In this document: positions 21,021 through 33,194 of the stretch, one piece after another
Position numbering within the stretch: the stretch's first letter is position 1
Layout: the number at the start of each line of letters is the position of its first letter
NCBI GenBank assembly: GCA_026168455.1
Contig: CM047431.1
Location: 2,528,598-2,592,597, forward strand
From: Theocolax elegans
Lineage: Eukaryota > Arthropoda > Insecta > Hymenoptera > Cerocephalidae
Reading direction: 5' to 3'
Length of the DNA stretch: 64,000 nucleotides
Made by a program: the position numbers and the translations under genes
Notes under the pieces: model-generated
What the model was told of the DNA's origin: nothing
The model's input: the letters and a program-made list of their open reading frames with translations, nothing else
Database searches by the model: none

Positions 21021-21101
21021 GAAGGGGGGAGTGTAACGAATCAATGTAATATTTGATTATATTATATTGCTCGTTACATTCTCTCTCTCTGTCTAGCCTG
21101 T
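21021..21101 (+). repeat. Polypurine tract and truncated 3' LTR
   Basis: GAAGGGGGGAG (21021-21031) is the polypurine tract for plus-strand priming. The 3' LTR begins at 21032 with TGTAACG, matches the 5' LTR for 70 bp with a few substitutions, and stops abruptly at 21101. There it abuts an unrelated minus-strand LINE fragment. About 710 bp of LTR are missing. Confidence 0.9.
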
Positions 21102-21460
21102 TTGTCCCAACCTAACGAACTAGATATCCAAAGGCCCAGGCTAAGAACTTCAGTTGAATATTCTATAGGCGTATCAGTGATAGCAAGCCTTTGTAGTGTA
21201 TCAATATTAAGACCAGTGACATATTGCTGACTACCTAACAAAATAACTTTCGTTTTCTGAGCATTCAAGAGAAGCCCGTTTTCAACAGCCCAATTACTAA
21301 CCGCATCGATGTCTCTCTGTAAGGATTTAATATCTTGCGCAATATCACAAGGGGCAATATGGGAATAGATCTGAGTATCGTCAGCAAAAATCATGTATTT
21401 GCTGGAGGTTAGAACATTAGGAAGGTCGTTGATAAATACTGAGCATAATAATGGTCCCAA
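21102..21460 (-). pseudogene. LINE reverse-transcriptase fragment
   Basis: Minus-strand frame with GPLLCSVFINDLP, the catalytic FADD motif (YMIFADDTQIY) and the following AVENGLLLNAQKTKVILLG. This is the palm/thumb region of a non-LTR reverse transcriptase. Only about 110 residues remain and the frame runs into the truncated gypsy LTR. The rest of ORF2 is missing: the upstream neighbour is ORF1 of a similar LINE, so the element is internally deleted. Confidence 0.85.
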
Positions 21461-21470
21461 TACACAACCC

Positions 21471-22598
21471 TCAGGAAATCCAGTGAGAGTTTTCCTCCAC
21501 TGAATCTAACGTACCATGACTCTGGGTGCTAGGGTGTAATTCTGAACGCATTGAAGGGAGGGAAGTGAGGTCTTCCTGACAATGAATCGGAATAAAGGAC
21601 GACTTGACAGATTTGCGCATACATACGGTCAAATTCCTAACAGTGGGTCTAAGATAGCCCTTTTCTTTTGCGACCTGCCTAGCAGCCTTTTCAAGTATAT
21701 AAACTTCACGTGGCCAGATCGGGGAGACAAAAATCCTCGTGCCTCCTCCGCACCCAAATACAGAGGCGGCCGTTTGGTTTTTTAGGGCAGCTGTTTTTGA
21801 AATAATCAAGTCTTTCACCGTGGGTGAGGACAACTTGATGACAATCGCTGTATCACGCTTAATTATTACAGGATTACTAGTCGAAGCCTCGGCATTTTCG
21901 GTTTTATTCTCCTAAAGACGGGCCAGCATAACGTGAGAAAAAACAGAAGCTAGCCCCAACAACTGCAGTATGCGGTGTACAATTTGCTCGGGCGTGTGAT
22001 CAAGCCCTGCCGGGATGCCGGATATTTTTATTTCGCACGCATCAATCATAAATTTAGACTCGGAATACAAATCTTGACGGAGTGAAGCAATTTCCCTTTG
22101 TGTGGCATCTCGAGTATCCGTGATGAGTTCGCGTAGAGAAGAGACTTCGTTATTAAATGGAGTTTGAAAATTAGCAAACCAACGCTGCACAATCGAGTCA
22201 TCGTATTGATTTTCCATAATAGATTTGTTAAATTGCACAGTTTTAGATTTAAGATTGTCGAGGCGTGCTAAGTGACTCGCGGGACTGGCTTGGACCAGTG
22301 CGATTTAGCAGTATGAATAATTGACGGCGAGAAAGGCGAGGCACTATGCTTTTCAATTGCGATCGCAGATGTTTGAGGTCACGTTGACCGAGAGCAACTT
22401 GTTTTGATGCGACGTCTCATTCACCGAGAGACAAGCACAGAGTGGATCGTTACAAAGAATTAAAGTCGCGTCTACGGAACCAAGAGGATTAATACAGGTC
22501 AAGTGTAATAGCCTGCCGTATCTAGTACAATCTATACAGTCGCTTGTGTCCAGATTGATGTTTTCACCGCATAACAAGCATTTACTAACATTCATAGT
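21471..22598 (-). pseudogene. LINE ORF1 remnant (PHD-like finger, coiled coil, FP25K-type domain)
   Basis: Minus-strand pieces in order: a zinc finger (CLLCGENINLDTSDCIDC ... LHLTC, 22353-22598), a helical segment (21912-22238) ending in KISGIPAGLDHTPEQIV, and an FP25K-like C-terminal domain (IFVSPIWPREVYILEKAARQ ... LTVCMRKSVKSSFIPIH, 21471-21833). This order matches the ORF1 at 30859-32068 but the sequence is clearly different. Several stops and frameshifts break it. Its 5' end was interrupted by the transposon at 22607, and its leader may continue after 26977. Confidence 0.75.
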
Positions 22599-22606
22599 AC
22601 GTATAT

Positions 22607-25600
22607 TAGGGTGCTTCATAATTTCCCGACTATTCCGAATCCTGGAAGTAAGCCCTCTAAAAGTTAATATATGTAAAAATATTGGTTTTCCGCGCTGACT
22701 GCATTTATATAAATGAGATTTAATGGTAGCAACTTTAGTTTAAAGATTTTTTAAAAGTAGATGCTATTTAGGCAAAAACTCGGCTTAGCGCAGTGTAGAA
22801 TTGCTTACATTTTTCTCAACCAAATCGAACCTAATCACTCACGATTGATTTCTTTTACAAATACATAAACTTTTTCCTATAAATTTTACTAAATAAGGTC
22901 TTCATTCTATTTTGTACCCGTAAATAACGAATTTTTTAAAAGTATTATTATCATTTTCTCACAAAATTTTTTATATATCGGGATACAAAATATAAACTAA
23001 GATATTTTATAAAAAAAAAGTTATTAGCAAAGTTGTAGTACTTAATAAAAGCAACAAAAGTAGAGTAATATTTCAAGAATAAGAATTACTTTACGCGCCC
23101 GATTCAAAGCTTTGCACTATTTTTGACTGAATTATTTTTACTTCTTTCTTTCTTTTTATTTAATGGCCGTGGTTCTCAACCTTTGACGCCGATATGCGAA
23201 TTTATTTTTACGTGTCATTAAAATAGCCTTAAATTTTATAAAATTAAATTGTTCTCTATGCTTATGAAACATGTGCGCATTCGCAGAACACAACCGTTAA
23301 AAAATTTGAGTAGCCATAGTTTGCATTAGTATGTCTTAAATTTTTAAGTAATTTAATTTTATATTTTCTGTGAGTAATTATTAGTATTATTATTATTATT
23401 ATATCAACTCAGTAAAGATAAAATATTGATTATAAAAAAACAATCTACATTCATTACATATATTGAAATAAAATTATTTATCCGATTTTTTCAGTTAGTT
23501 ATAAATAAATTTACAAATGCCGAAGTCTAAACGTGCTAATATTTTCTACCTGGTTGGATCAGAAATAAATTCTTTATCAACAACGAATTTACCTAATAAA
23601 GGTGATGCTTAAAATCTTTTTTTACATTATCATTTAGCAGAACATAAAACTATTAAACAGAGTGCAATTCTGGCTGCGAATGCAGTTTTAGAAATATGGA
23701 AAAAATATTCTATTTCAACCATTTATAAAGGTCATTTAGTGATTAAGATAAAAAAATTATTTACAAAGTGGAAAAGCTTAAAGAAACGTAAAAGTGTGAA
23801 AAGCAAAATATCAAAAAAATTTATTGCAGATCAAACTAATTTTCAAAAAGAATTGTTCAGTTTATTTGATATAGCTCATCAAAAGTCTTTGGAAACTGAT
23901 AGTATAGAGGCATCTATGTTTTTAGAATTGCAAAGAGAGTGTCCTCGAAACAAAAATAAATGCACTTCTAGAATTCAAGATAATATAAAAAATAATATTC
24001 TTAATAAATCAGATGTTTCTTGTAAGCGCAAAACAAATAACTTGAAAGAAGATTCATCAGAAATGTGTAATTCACAAAGTTCAATTGATTCTTCTAATGA
24101 AATAACAAATAAAAGTGATTCAGAATTTATCGTAAAAGCATCAGGTAGGCATTATAAAAAAAAGTTTAAACCACTGATTAATGAAATGGTAGCGTCAACA
24201 TTAGATAAGACAAATATTAGTGATAGAAAAGCAAGTATAGTAGTGTCATCCATAGCTAGTTCAATGAATGCGAATATCTCAAATATTCCATTAAGTCATT
24301 CCAGTATAAGAAGACAACGTATGAAAAACCGGGAAAACATGTACTTAAAAATTAAGAATACGTTTAAGTCAAAAAAAAAGTAGAACGTCTACCCATAGTT
24401 GTTACCAGAGGGAAAGAAGAACAACTTTTAGCGGTTCCCAAATTAACTTTAGGAACTGGATTAAAAATAGCTAATGAAGTTACTACAGCATTGATTGAAT
24501 GGAATTTAGAAGAAAAAATTAAAGCTATGTGTTATGACACGACAGCTTCAAACACAGGTAACAAAAAAGGAGCCTCTGTTTGTATTGAACAAACGTTAAA
24601 TACTGAATTACTCCATTGTAGTTGTAGGCATCACATATTTGAAATAATTCTAGAAGCTGTTTTCAAAGTTTGTATTGGTGTAAATTCTACAAGTCCTGAT
24701 ATCCAAATATTTATCACTTTCAAAAATCATTGGAGCACTATAAATAAAAGTAAATTTATCACTGCACTAAATGACCACAATATTTCTTCAACTATTTTAT
24801 TGATGCGCAAACAGATTATTCAATTTGCTGAAGAAATGTTACAGATGTACCAACCTCGAGATAATTATAAGGAATTATTAGAACTCGTAATAATGTTTTT
24901 AGGTGGTCAACATTTCACATTTAAAGCTCCTGGTGCAACACACAGAGCTAGATAGATGAGTAAAGCAATATATTCGTTGAAGATATATATGTTTCAAAAA
25001 CAGCTAACTTTTAATCCATATGAACTAGAGGGTATACAAAGAATTTGTATATTTCTATGTTTTGCATATGTAATTCCATGGTTTACTGCTCCTAAGTCAG
25101 TTGTACCACCACAAAATGATTTAAATTTTTTAAAGAAATTATATTCTTATAAAAATATTGATCCAGCAGTCGCTAATAGTGCTTTGGATAAATTAAAGCG
25201 ACATTTGTGGTACCTTTCAGAAGAATTAGTCTGCTTATCATTCTTTGATAATAATGTTTCAATAAGCGTCAAACAAGAAATGGTAAAAGCACTCAAAACA
25301 CCTGGAAAAAAGAACCGTAAAATTAGAGCAACTATAGATGAAATAAATATACCTAATCAAGGATTACCAGATTTTATAACAAGCAATAGCTATAAATTTT
25401 CTGACATACTTGGCCTCGACAAATCCTTTCTATTAGAAGATCCAAGTAAATGCAACGAAAACGATAGTTACATTGTCTCTTCAGAACTATGCAAATCTTT
25501 AAGAGTCGTTAATGATGTAGCAGAACGTGGTGTTGCTCTCATACAAGATTATAATAATTCAATCACTTACAATGAAGAGCAGAAACAATATCTTTTGTTA

Positions 25601-26969
25601 GTTGTAAGCCAACATCGGCAAGAATTTCCCAGTTGTTCAAAAAGTAACATTCAAAAATCATTTGTACACTGATAAATCAATTTGTAATTAATATAATGTA
25701 GATTCCAAATCAAATACATTTTTCTTATAAATTATTATGTCTACTCCTTTCATCAGACAATGATATATGATGACATATGACATATGATTCAAATGACTAT
25801 GATTCAATGACATATGATTCAAATTTTTGCTGATTGTTTGATTCCCTGAAATAAAAAAAAATACACAAATTATCTGAATTTTAAACTAAAACTTAAAGAA
25901 AATTTTGAGGTTAATTGGTAAATACTTATCTAAATTATAACATTAAACTTTATTATATTGATGAACTTTGAAAAAATAATATAAATTTATAAAATCTTGT
26001 AATTTTGTTGATATTATAAACTGAAAAAGTTAGTTAAACGCGTTAAAAACTCAAGATGTACTTCCAATAGCAGAAGAGCACGCACGCGGCACGCGACACA
26101 TTTGCGAGCGGCAATGGTAACCAGCGCCAAACACTTTCACATTTTCGCGGTAAATTCAAATAGTTATACAAATTTTTTTATACAGTACAATTATTATTTA
26201 TAATAAGTAACAAATATTTATTTAGCAATAAATATATTTTAAATATAATTTTTTGCAAAAGTTGTTAACACAATTTAAAAAAATCATTAGATATTTTAAA
26301 TATATATAATAGACATACGTACATGCATTTTCAATTCAAGATACGTTTATTAAATGACAGGTTAACTATAAGACAAGAGTAAGCCTGAGATGATATTGAA
26401 CTTTGAATTGTGTGCGTAGATTAATTCTTATTCTTGAAATAGCTTCCTTTTTTAAACAATTTCACACGGTAAGCTACTCACGTTTATGTGCACCAAATCT
26501 AACGTAATTACTCTACTTTCGTTGCTTTTATTAAGTACTACAACTTTGCTAATAACTTTTTTTTATAAAATATCTTAGTTTACATTTAGTGTCCCGATAT
26601 ATAAAAAATTTTGTGAAAAAATGATAATAATACTTTTAAAAAATTCGTTATTTACGGGTACAAAATAGAATGAAGACCTTATTTAGTAAAATTTATAGGA
26701 AAAAGTTTAAGTATTTGTAAAAAGAAATCAATCGCGAGTGATTAGGTTCGATTTGGTTGAGAAAAATGTGAGCAATTCTACACTGCGCTAAGCCGATTTT
26801 CTGCCTAAATAGCATATGCTTTTAAAAAATCTTTAAACTAAAGTTGCTACCATTAAATCTCATTTATATAAATGCAGTCAGCGCGGAAAACCAATATTTT
26901 TACATATATTAACTTTTAGGGGGCTTACTTCAACGTTTCGGAATAGTCGGGAAATTATGAAGCACCCTA
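22607..26969 (+). mobile_element. 4.36-kb DNA transposon with long inverted ends, 8-bp duplication
   Basis: The ends TAGGGTGCTTC and GAAGCACCCTA are flanked by the 8-bp direct repeat ACGTATAT (22599-22606 and 26970-26977). The inverted ends are long: about 22607-23085 matches 26405-26969 in reverse, with a ~75-bp insert in the right arm near 26440-26510. An 8-bp duplication is the hAT signature, but ~0.5-kb inverted ends are unusual for that superfamily. It encodes a broken ~715-residue protein (23517-25672). The stretch 25673-26404 is AT-rich with no gene. The element split LINE sequence that lies on its left. A truncated second copy is at 53165-56685. Confidence 0.88.
23517..25672 (+). pseudogene. 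Transposase-like protein of the 4.36-kb element
   Basis: Starts at ATG 23517 (MPKSKRANIFYLVG) and is broken by a stop at about 23610, a frameshift at about 24380 and a stop at 24953-24955. The N-terminal third is Lys/Ser-rich. The central part has AMCYDTTASNTGNKKGA and, about 28 residues on, CSCRHHIFEIILEAVF. These are a D plus C..HH arrangement like the second catalytic Asp and zinc residues of hAT-type RNase H transposases. The C-terminal part has NDVAERGVALIQDYNN, in the position of the last catalytic Glu, then a short helical tail. I recall similar uncharacterised proteins in insects and cnidarians but cannot name the family. The transposase role is inferred from context. Confidence 0.65.
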
Positions 26970-26977
26970 ACGTATAT

Positions 26978-27589
26978 ACAAAAGCAGGCAAAATCTTGCA
27001 TCGACCTGACATCTAGCGGTAAAATTAGAAAATATTTTGTGGGATAGCTTGACTCAATCGGTAATATGCACGTGTCTAATTAACCTTAAAAAATAAAATT
27101 ATTTGCGCAAAACTACAATAAACTAATGACTCACTGTAAATAATACACTAAAAAACGTTTGTAACAAGTTTAAAACGTTGCTATTGTAGAGGCGTAGAAG
27201 TAGATCGTTGTAGACCAAAATATTGTCGCTCCAACAGCACGAGTACAACAGGCATCTCTCCAGGGTTTAACCTCAAAATGTCAAGACTGCATCCAGAAAA
27301 GTCACTCGCGGCCAAATAAATGCAAGAAAATGAGATGCAGATTAGCAGAAAGCTTCAGGGCCGCATTGAGGACTCTTCTGTGGACAATTTACTCCAAGGA
27401 GTATGAAAAATCAAAATTAGTGTTACAGAAGAAACAGAGCTTTCAAAGGAGCTGCGTATAGCTTACCAGAGAGAGAGAGAGAGAGAGAGATATTCATTTG
27501 TACATTACAAAAAAGAGAGAGATAGAGAGAGAAAAACAGACAGAGAGAGAGAGAGAGAGAGAGACAGATAGAGAGAGGGATTGATTAAT
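26978..27589. other. Interval between transposon and LINE; (GA)n tracts
   Basis: 26978-27170 may be the displaced leader of the LINE at 21102-22598. On the plus strand 27180-27470 reads as semi-coherent coding (CYCRGVEVDRCRPKYC, then GISPGFNLKMSRLHPEKS) with two stops. It could be an eroded exon, but I cannot name it. 27473-27580 holds (GA)n microsatellites interrupted by ATTCATTTGTACATTAC. Confidence 0.4.
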
Positions 27590-27989
27590 TGATGTACTTT
27601 TATTTGTTCTTTGGAGTTGAAACCCCGTAGGCACTTGAAATGATTTATACATTATGATTTTACAGTAAAAAGTGTAAAATAATATAAAATAACAATAATA
27701 ATAACAAAATTCCTAATATAATTTAACTACTTAAAAACTAAATTGCGCATTTGCCAGTAGAACACTGCTCTCAGTGGATAAAACTGTATAAATAATAACA
27801 TGACAATAGAATCGATATAATAAAATAGAGTTAATTAAATAAAATAACATAATATAAAATAAATTAATTGTCACATTAAGAATTACAAAAATGCAATAAT
27901 TACACAAATAAATAAATACACATCAGACGCTGAGAACAATTATCACAGTACGATATGCTTATATTCTAGTCGAGGTGAGGGATTTGAGG

Positions 27990-29495
27990 TTATGTTATGC
28001 CCTCATTACACATTCTATTTTCCCAGGCAGTTTGGTCGAGTCCAAACAGGTGATTAAATAATGAACTTTTGAAATGACTGATAGATGAAAATGGTGGAAG
28101 TTCATTTATGATTTTAGATGCAGTAATGATAAATGATTTATTGAATGCCTCGGTACGAGGGGGAAGATAATTTAGCGATTTTGATGGATGACGAGAGAAG
28201 ATGCGGGGGTTATGTTGGAGAGTATTAATTTGATACAATGATTTGCCAGATAAATGGGAGAGTTATGAGCGATGATGCCGTATGCAAGTGAGTCAATGAG
28301 GTATGAGCGTCTGGACTCGACTGACAACCACCTGAGACTTAACCTATATGGAGTTACATGCTCCCTCCTTGCTATGTCCCCCCACACAAATCGGACACAA
28401 GCATTCAGTAGCCCTTGAAGCTACAAATTTTTGGTTTGATCGACGTCATTATATACCGCACACGCATAGTCGAAATGCGGAAAAACTAGTGCTTCAACCA
28501 GACTCTTCCTAAGACCTCGTGACAAAGTCTTCTTATAGTAGCGCAATGAGTGTAAAACCCCATGTACGCGATTCGAGATAGATAGCACCTGTTTTGTCCA
28601 ATCGAGAGAGGGAGAGATCATGACCCTAAACGATTTAACCTCACATTCATAATTCAAGAGATTCGCTCCCAATCCAACCTTCGGGGCAGTGTTCAAGTCG
28701 ATACGCGATAAAAAAGCCTGACTACCCAGAATCATAACATTCGTTTTTTTACATTTAGCTTCAGGCTGTTCGTGTGATACGTTGCACCCCTAATTCAAAT
28801 TCTGACGGAAAAAACGAATGATAGACCTGTGCATCATCGGCAAACAGCATACAATCGCTGTGTAAAAGAACTTTCGGCAGATCGTTAATATAAATAGAAA
28901 AAAGTATTGGGCCAAGAACACTGCCCTGAGGCACTCCCGCATTTATCTCGAGCCAGTCCGATAACACGCCCGTCTCACACTCTACTGCATGCATGCGGCC
29001 TACAAGATACCGATAAAACCAATTTAATACGTTATCAGAGCAACCAATTTCACACAATTTTTGCATAATTTTGTCATCAGGCACTGTATCAAATGCCTTG
29101 GAGAAGTCGAACAGGACGAGAATCGTGATCTTTCTGGCATCAATGGCTCTCCTAACATCATCTAAAACACCCAGGAGTGCTGTCTGGGTACTACGTCCCT
29201 TACAAAACCCTGCCTGTCTATCAACAAGAATATGATTCTTCTCAAGGTATTCTGACAACTGATTGTGTATAAGTGTCTCTAAAATTTTCGAAAGCTCACA
29301 AAGCTTCGCAATCGGCCTTGTATCTGAACATGATTCTACCCTGGTCGACTTCGCCAATGGAAACAGTAGTACCTTTTTCCAGCTCTCTGGAAAATAGTCA
29401 GCTGAGAGCATGTTATTAAAAAGATCAACAAGGTGCAGTGTTAATTGAGACTCCATTAACTTTATCATTTCTACAGATATGCCATCAATCCCCAC
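27990..29495 (-). pseudogene. LINE ORF2 reverse transcriptase and C-terminus
   Basis: The frame at 28761-29495 runs from GIDGISVEMIKLM through SDTRPIAKLCELSKILE (RT block 2), GFCKGRSTQTALLG, VLFDFSKAFDTV (catalytic Asp), GVPQGSVLGPILFSIYIND and MLFADDAQVY (FADD catalytic box). The thumb region and a connector follow in other frames (28421-28735, 28172-28387), and the conserved C-terminal tail ends at 27990. The catalytic residues are intact, but at least three frame breaks separate the blocks, so no functional ORF2 can be made here. Confidence 0.9.
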
Positions 29496-30071
29496 TGTTC
29501 TTGAGGAAGATGAGGGTGATGTAGGACAAGAATTGCATGATATAGTTGAAAATGTTTGTATGGAAAGTGGTTGAACATGATTTGAGACTGAAGCATAGTG
29601 ACAATTTTACTGTTGAGACGTGAACAATTTAAGCGGTGATGGATATGTCTTTGAACTAAGGCCCATGTTTTTTAGGCATTTCCAGGATTTCTTTGGATCT
29701 TTCGTGCTACTAAGTTTTTTTGCCAGGAAGTGAAACTTACTTGAGTTGACAGCATTTGAGACATGATTTTGAAGACCCTTGTATACGTTATAATCATCAA
29801 CTGAACCTGTAGCTCGAAATCTACTAAAAGCTGCGTTTCTGTCTTTAATGCTTTCTTTGATTTACCGAGAAATCCATAGTTTGTGATTTATCTTAATGGA
29901 GTAAAATGTCATAGAAGCTAGCATGTCAAATGTAGATAAAATTGTATTACATATAATGGTAATGTAGATAAAATAGTGCTGTGATTGGTATTAGATGAAT
30001 GAACCTGATGTGAATGCGGACTAGATTGATAATTACATGGAGACATATCCATAGATACAGATTGATCAGGC

Positions 30072-30618
30072 CTAGGTTGGGTGAATTATTGAGATGAGGA
30101 AGAGGAAGTAGGTGATGAATGAATCGAATGTAGTTGCAAGATTATGAAGGTTGATCTCCCCCAAATTTCGTCTCCCAAATACTTTCACTTGAGACTGCTC
30201 GTTATCTATCCGAAAGGTAATACTTATGGCATCGTGTCCAGCTGCGAAAGGAGCTGACGTTTTAACATATTCATGCTCAGGTACTGGTTCACGAATAAGG
30301 AAGAGATCCAACCACGTGTGAGATGGCCCACCCGATGTCATTGCATGATGCGTTAGCTCTGACTGGATGAGTGAAAGTCCCCGTGCCGTTAAATTCCCCA
30401 GTGACCATGACATACTTGTATCGTGGTAGTATGTCCGACAAGACATCAAAAAACTCTGTAGGGTAAGCGGCCGATGGCCTACGGTATACCACTACTAACA
30501 CCATGGAAACTGATTTGCATGTCATACATAGTACCAGAAATTCCGGAGCATTCAAAAAGATAGGTTCAGAGTGCGCGATGACCCTTACCTCAAAATTTTC
30601 GCGTACATAGGCCGCCAC
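30072..30618 (-). pseudogene. LINE ORF2 endonuclease domain fragment
   Basis: Apurinic-like endonuclease remnants in two overlapping frames. The first (30289-30618) has VVVYRRPSAAYPTEFFDVLS and YVMVTGEFNGTG, where LINE endonucleases usually have GDFN, so Glu replaces the metal-binding Asp. The second (30072-30449) has SHTWLDLFLIREP and GHDAISITFRI, the SDH-like block with Gly for Ser. The start of the domain is lost before 30618. Confidence 0.75.
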
Positions 30619-30858
30619 ACCACCCCCTCCTTACCCTCACGATCCAATCGATGCAATGTATAGCCCGGTAGTCGTATAATCTCAGAAGAATCATGACTTG
30701 TAAGGAAGGTTTCTGTGATCTCAATCATGAGAGGCTGGATGAACTAATGCTTCAATAGATGCGAATTGCGTTTTGAGACGATTTATATTTGAATGAAAAA
30801 TGGAGAGTGACTTCGATGATTTTAATGATTTTGATGATTTGGCCCGACCAGCCCTATC

Positions 30859-32068
30859 TCATTTGGTGTGAAGAGAGAAAGGAGGAAAGTTTGGAAAATC
30901 AGCTTCCGAGTTAGCACGCTTCAACGGTCTATACCTCACCTCACGCATAAAAACAACTAAGTCTAAAACTATGGGCCTCGCGTAGCCCAGCTCGCTCGAT
31001 TTACGAATAACTGCCTGCCATAATTCAAAGACAGATTTCGGCCAAAGAGGCCTGATAAATAAAGCATTTTCTCCACCTTCACCGAAGATATCTCGCGCTT
31101 TACGTCCTTTTAGGAGTCGAGCTTTCTCGATGACTGCGTCCCTGGATGTTACTGACGACATTTTTAAAACCAGACCTCGCGTGTGTATCCAAGCAGGGGG
31201 ACAACCCGTTGAGTTTGTTTTCAACCGCGGGGTCCAAGAACGAAGGTCAATTATTTGACTGATCAATTTGGGCAACTTCAGCTCATTGAAAACCTTGATT
31301 AAGAGTTCGTTGTCGGATTTCCCGGTTACTTTGGGTAGCCCGGTAATGAGTAGCTCGCATGTGTCCTTTAATGTTGGAGGTTGTGACACTGTATTTATGT
31401 CCTTGCTAACCATTTCCAAACTGCTAACCCGGTTTTCCATTTTATCCATGCGCACATCTATAGCCGTGAACTTTATCTCGATCTCTTCCTCGATCAAGCT
31501 AACCTTCGCTTTCAAGTCTTTGATTTCGGCTTTCACCTCATCCACCTTACCCTCAACACGATTTACTACGTCTAGAACCGATTTGAGATCGCTCCGTAAG
31601 TTTTCCTGCAAGCTCCGGGTAAACACTTCTAGCCACGGTGGCCTGATTGGGCACAGCGGGCGGAGCGCCGCGAGGTTGCTTAGCAACCTGCAACGTTGAT
31701 GGCGACGGAGGCGAAGCCACACGTTTAGCGCAAGAGGTGGTAGGAGTAGGCGTGGTCGCCGGCGTGGCACTGTCGATCGCGATAGACTGGCGCGGTAACC
31801 CGGGCGGTGTCGCCGTCATATCGTTTAAAGTTGGGACTAACGCCTTCGATCGAGTTTTCGCGAGAACTGAACAGCGCCGCTCGGACGAGCCCGGCACAAC
31901 CTCAAAACAATTTGTGTGGGCAATGTTATTACATAGATTACACACCTCCATATAATCCTTGCGCGTCAGCCGTGTTCCGCAAACAAAACAGCCTCGCGGT
32001 GTTGCCATATTCGCAAGGGGAGTTCCGCAACGTTGGTCTGGACTCCGATCGCTGAATTTATCGCCCAA
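30859..32068 (-). pseudogene. LINE ORF1: PHD-like finger, coiled coil, FP25K-type domain
   Basis: Minus strand. The N-terminal finger CFVCGTRL..CNLCNNIAHTNCF is followed by a Pro/Ser/Thr-rich linker (31553-32068). Then in another frame (30859-31770) come a coiled coil (VDEVKAEIKDLKAKVSLIEE and EIEIKFTAIDVRMDKMENRV), the segment LLITGLPKVTGKSDNELL and an FP25K-like C-terminal domain (ALFIRPLWPKSVFELWQAV). One frameshift at about 31560-31770 separates finger and coil. Such ORF1 proteins bind the LINE RNA. A second, different member is at 21471-22598. Confidence 0.85.
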
Positions 32069-32290
32069 CCTTCGCCGCTCGCAAATACCTCCAGCTAACC
32101 TCCAAAGTTTTGCAATTTATTTATGCGAGTTGCGGACAACTGACTACAGTAAAAGTGCATCTACTTTAATAGTTACAGACTGTAGACAGCGGGCGTCCAA
32201 TTTGCCTTGCACTGAAACTCGAGTTGGTTGCGTGAGTACAATAATCACATAAGTAATACGGATAAGTAAACAAGTGTCTTAGTACTCACC

Positions 32291-32472
32291 GCGCCAGAGA
32301 GAGAGAGAGGGACAGAGAAGAAGAGAGAGAGAAAGAGACAAAGAGATATATTTATTTGGAAAATTGGAATGTTTTCACCCCCACACATAGGTGGTAGGGG
32401 TGTCCCTGTAAAAACCCGTTAAATAATGGGTATACGGGGTGATGAGAAAAGAGAATAAAAAAAATAAAAGAA

Positions 32473-32521
<49 letters not shown>
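32291..32521. repeat. (GA)n and (TA)n microsatellites
   Basis: (GA)n-rich DNA at 32297-32345 and a long (AT)n tract at about 32476-32520. The hAT terminus begins at 32522 directly at the end of the (AT)n tract. Confidence 0.85.
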
Positions 32522-33194
32522 TGGGAGATTCCATGTGAAGTGATCCAGTTAAAAAATAGAATTTTGTTTTAATGTATGGTATCAGTAAAAAAACTACTCG
32601 AATAGAGTGTAGCTAAATTTTTAGACCTGAATTTCAATTAATACCAGAGCTGTAGCCAATTAAAAAATCGAATTTTTTGCAAAAAAATGACTTTTTGGCC
32701 AATTTTATCACTTAATAACTCAAAATCTATCAATTTTTTCTAATATACATTAAATTTGAAAAACTTTATAAATTTCTAGAAGAATCTGTTTAAATATTTC
32801 ATTTATATTATTTTTAAACTTTGAATATAGTTATAATCAATAAAAACCTTTATAGTCAAAAAAAAGGGTTGTACGATCATAAATATTTTATCCATCCAAA
32901 AATCTAATTCATCGATGATTAATTACCTTCAAAATGATGCAAAGTTTGAGTGCGGCAGAGCATTTCAGATAAAGTTATGGTGTTTTTAGGCAAATTTCTT
33001 TAAAAAAAAAGAGAGCAAATGCATTATATGAAAAATTGCATTCAAACAATATGGCACTATTATTCCTCAGTAATACTGAAATATACTATTTATTGTTAGT
33101 CACTGATACTTTTCAATCTCTAAGCTGCTTAAAAACACAAAACAGTAGGTATAAACAGTTATATGTATTTATTAGAATTATAAAAAGTTTCAGG

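Larger units (their letters stand above)
27590..32290 (-). mobile_element. Non-LTR retrotransposon (LINE), decayed
   Basis: Two-ORF LINE on the minus strand: ORF1 (30859-32068), endonuclease (30072-30618) and reverse transcriptase (27990-29495). 29500-30070 is a scrambled region where the start of the RT would be expected; it holds no open frame of note. 27590-27989 is 3' UTR-like and AT-rich; 32069-32290 is leader. (GA)n tracts flank both ends (27473-27580, 32297-32345), but no clean target duplication was found. The FP25K-type ORF1 with PHD-like finger and the RT sequence place it in the Jockey/CR1 group broadly; the exact clade is uncertain. Confidence 0.85.

Noticed and set aside
30072..32068. 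Plus-strand ORFs opposite the LINE (31268-31699, 31647-32252)
   Set aside because: They are shadows of the minus-strand LINE ORF1, with no domain of their own.
27473..32345. LINE targeting of (GA)n repeats
   Set aside because: GA tracts flank both sides but no precise end or duplication was found, and only one copy is available.
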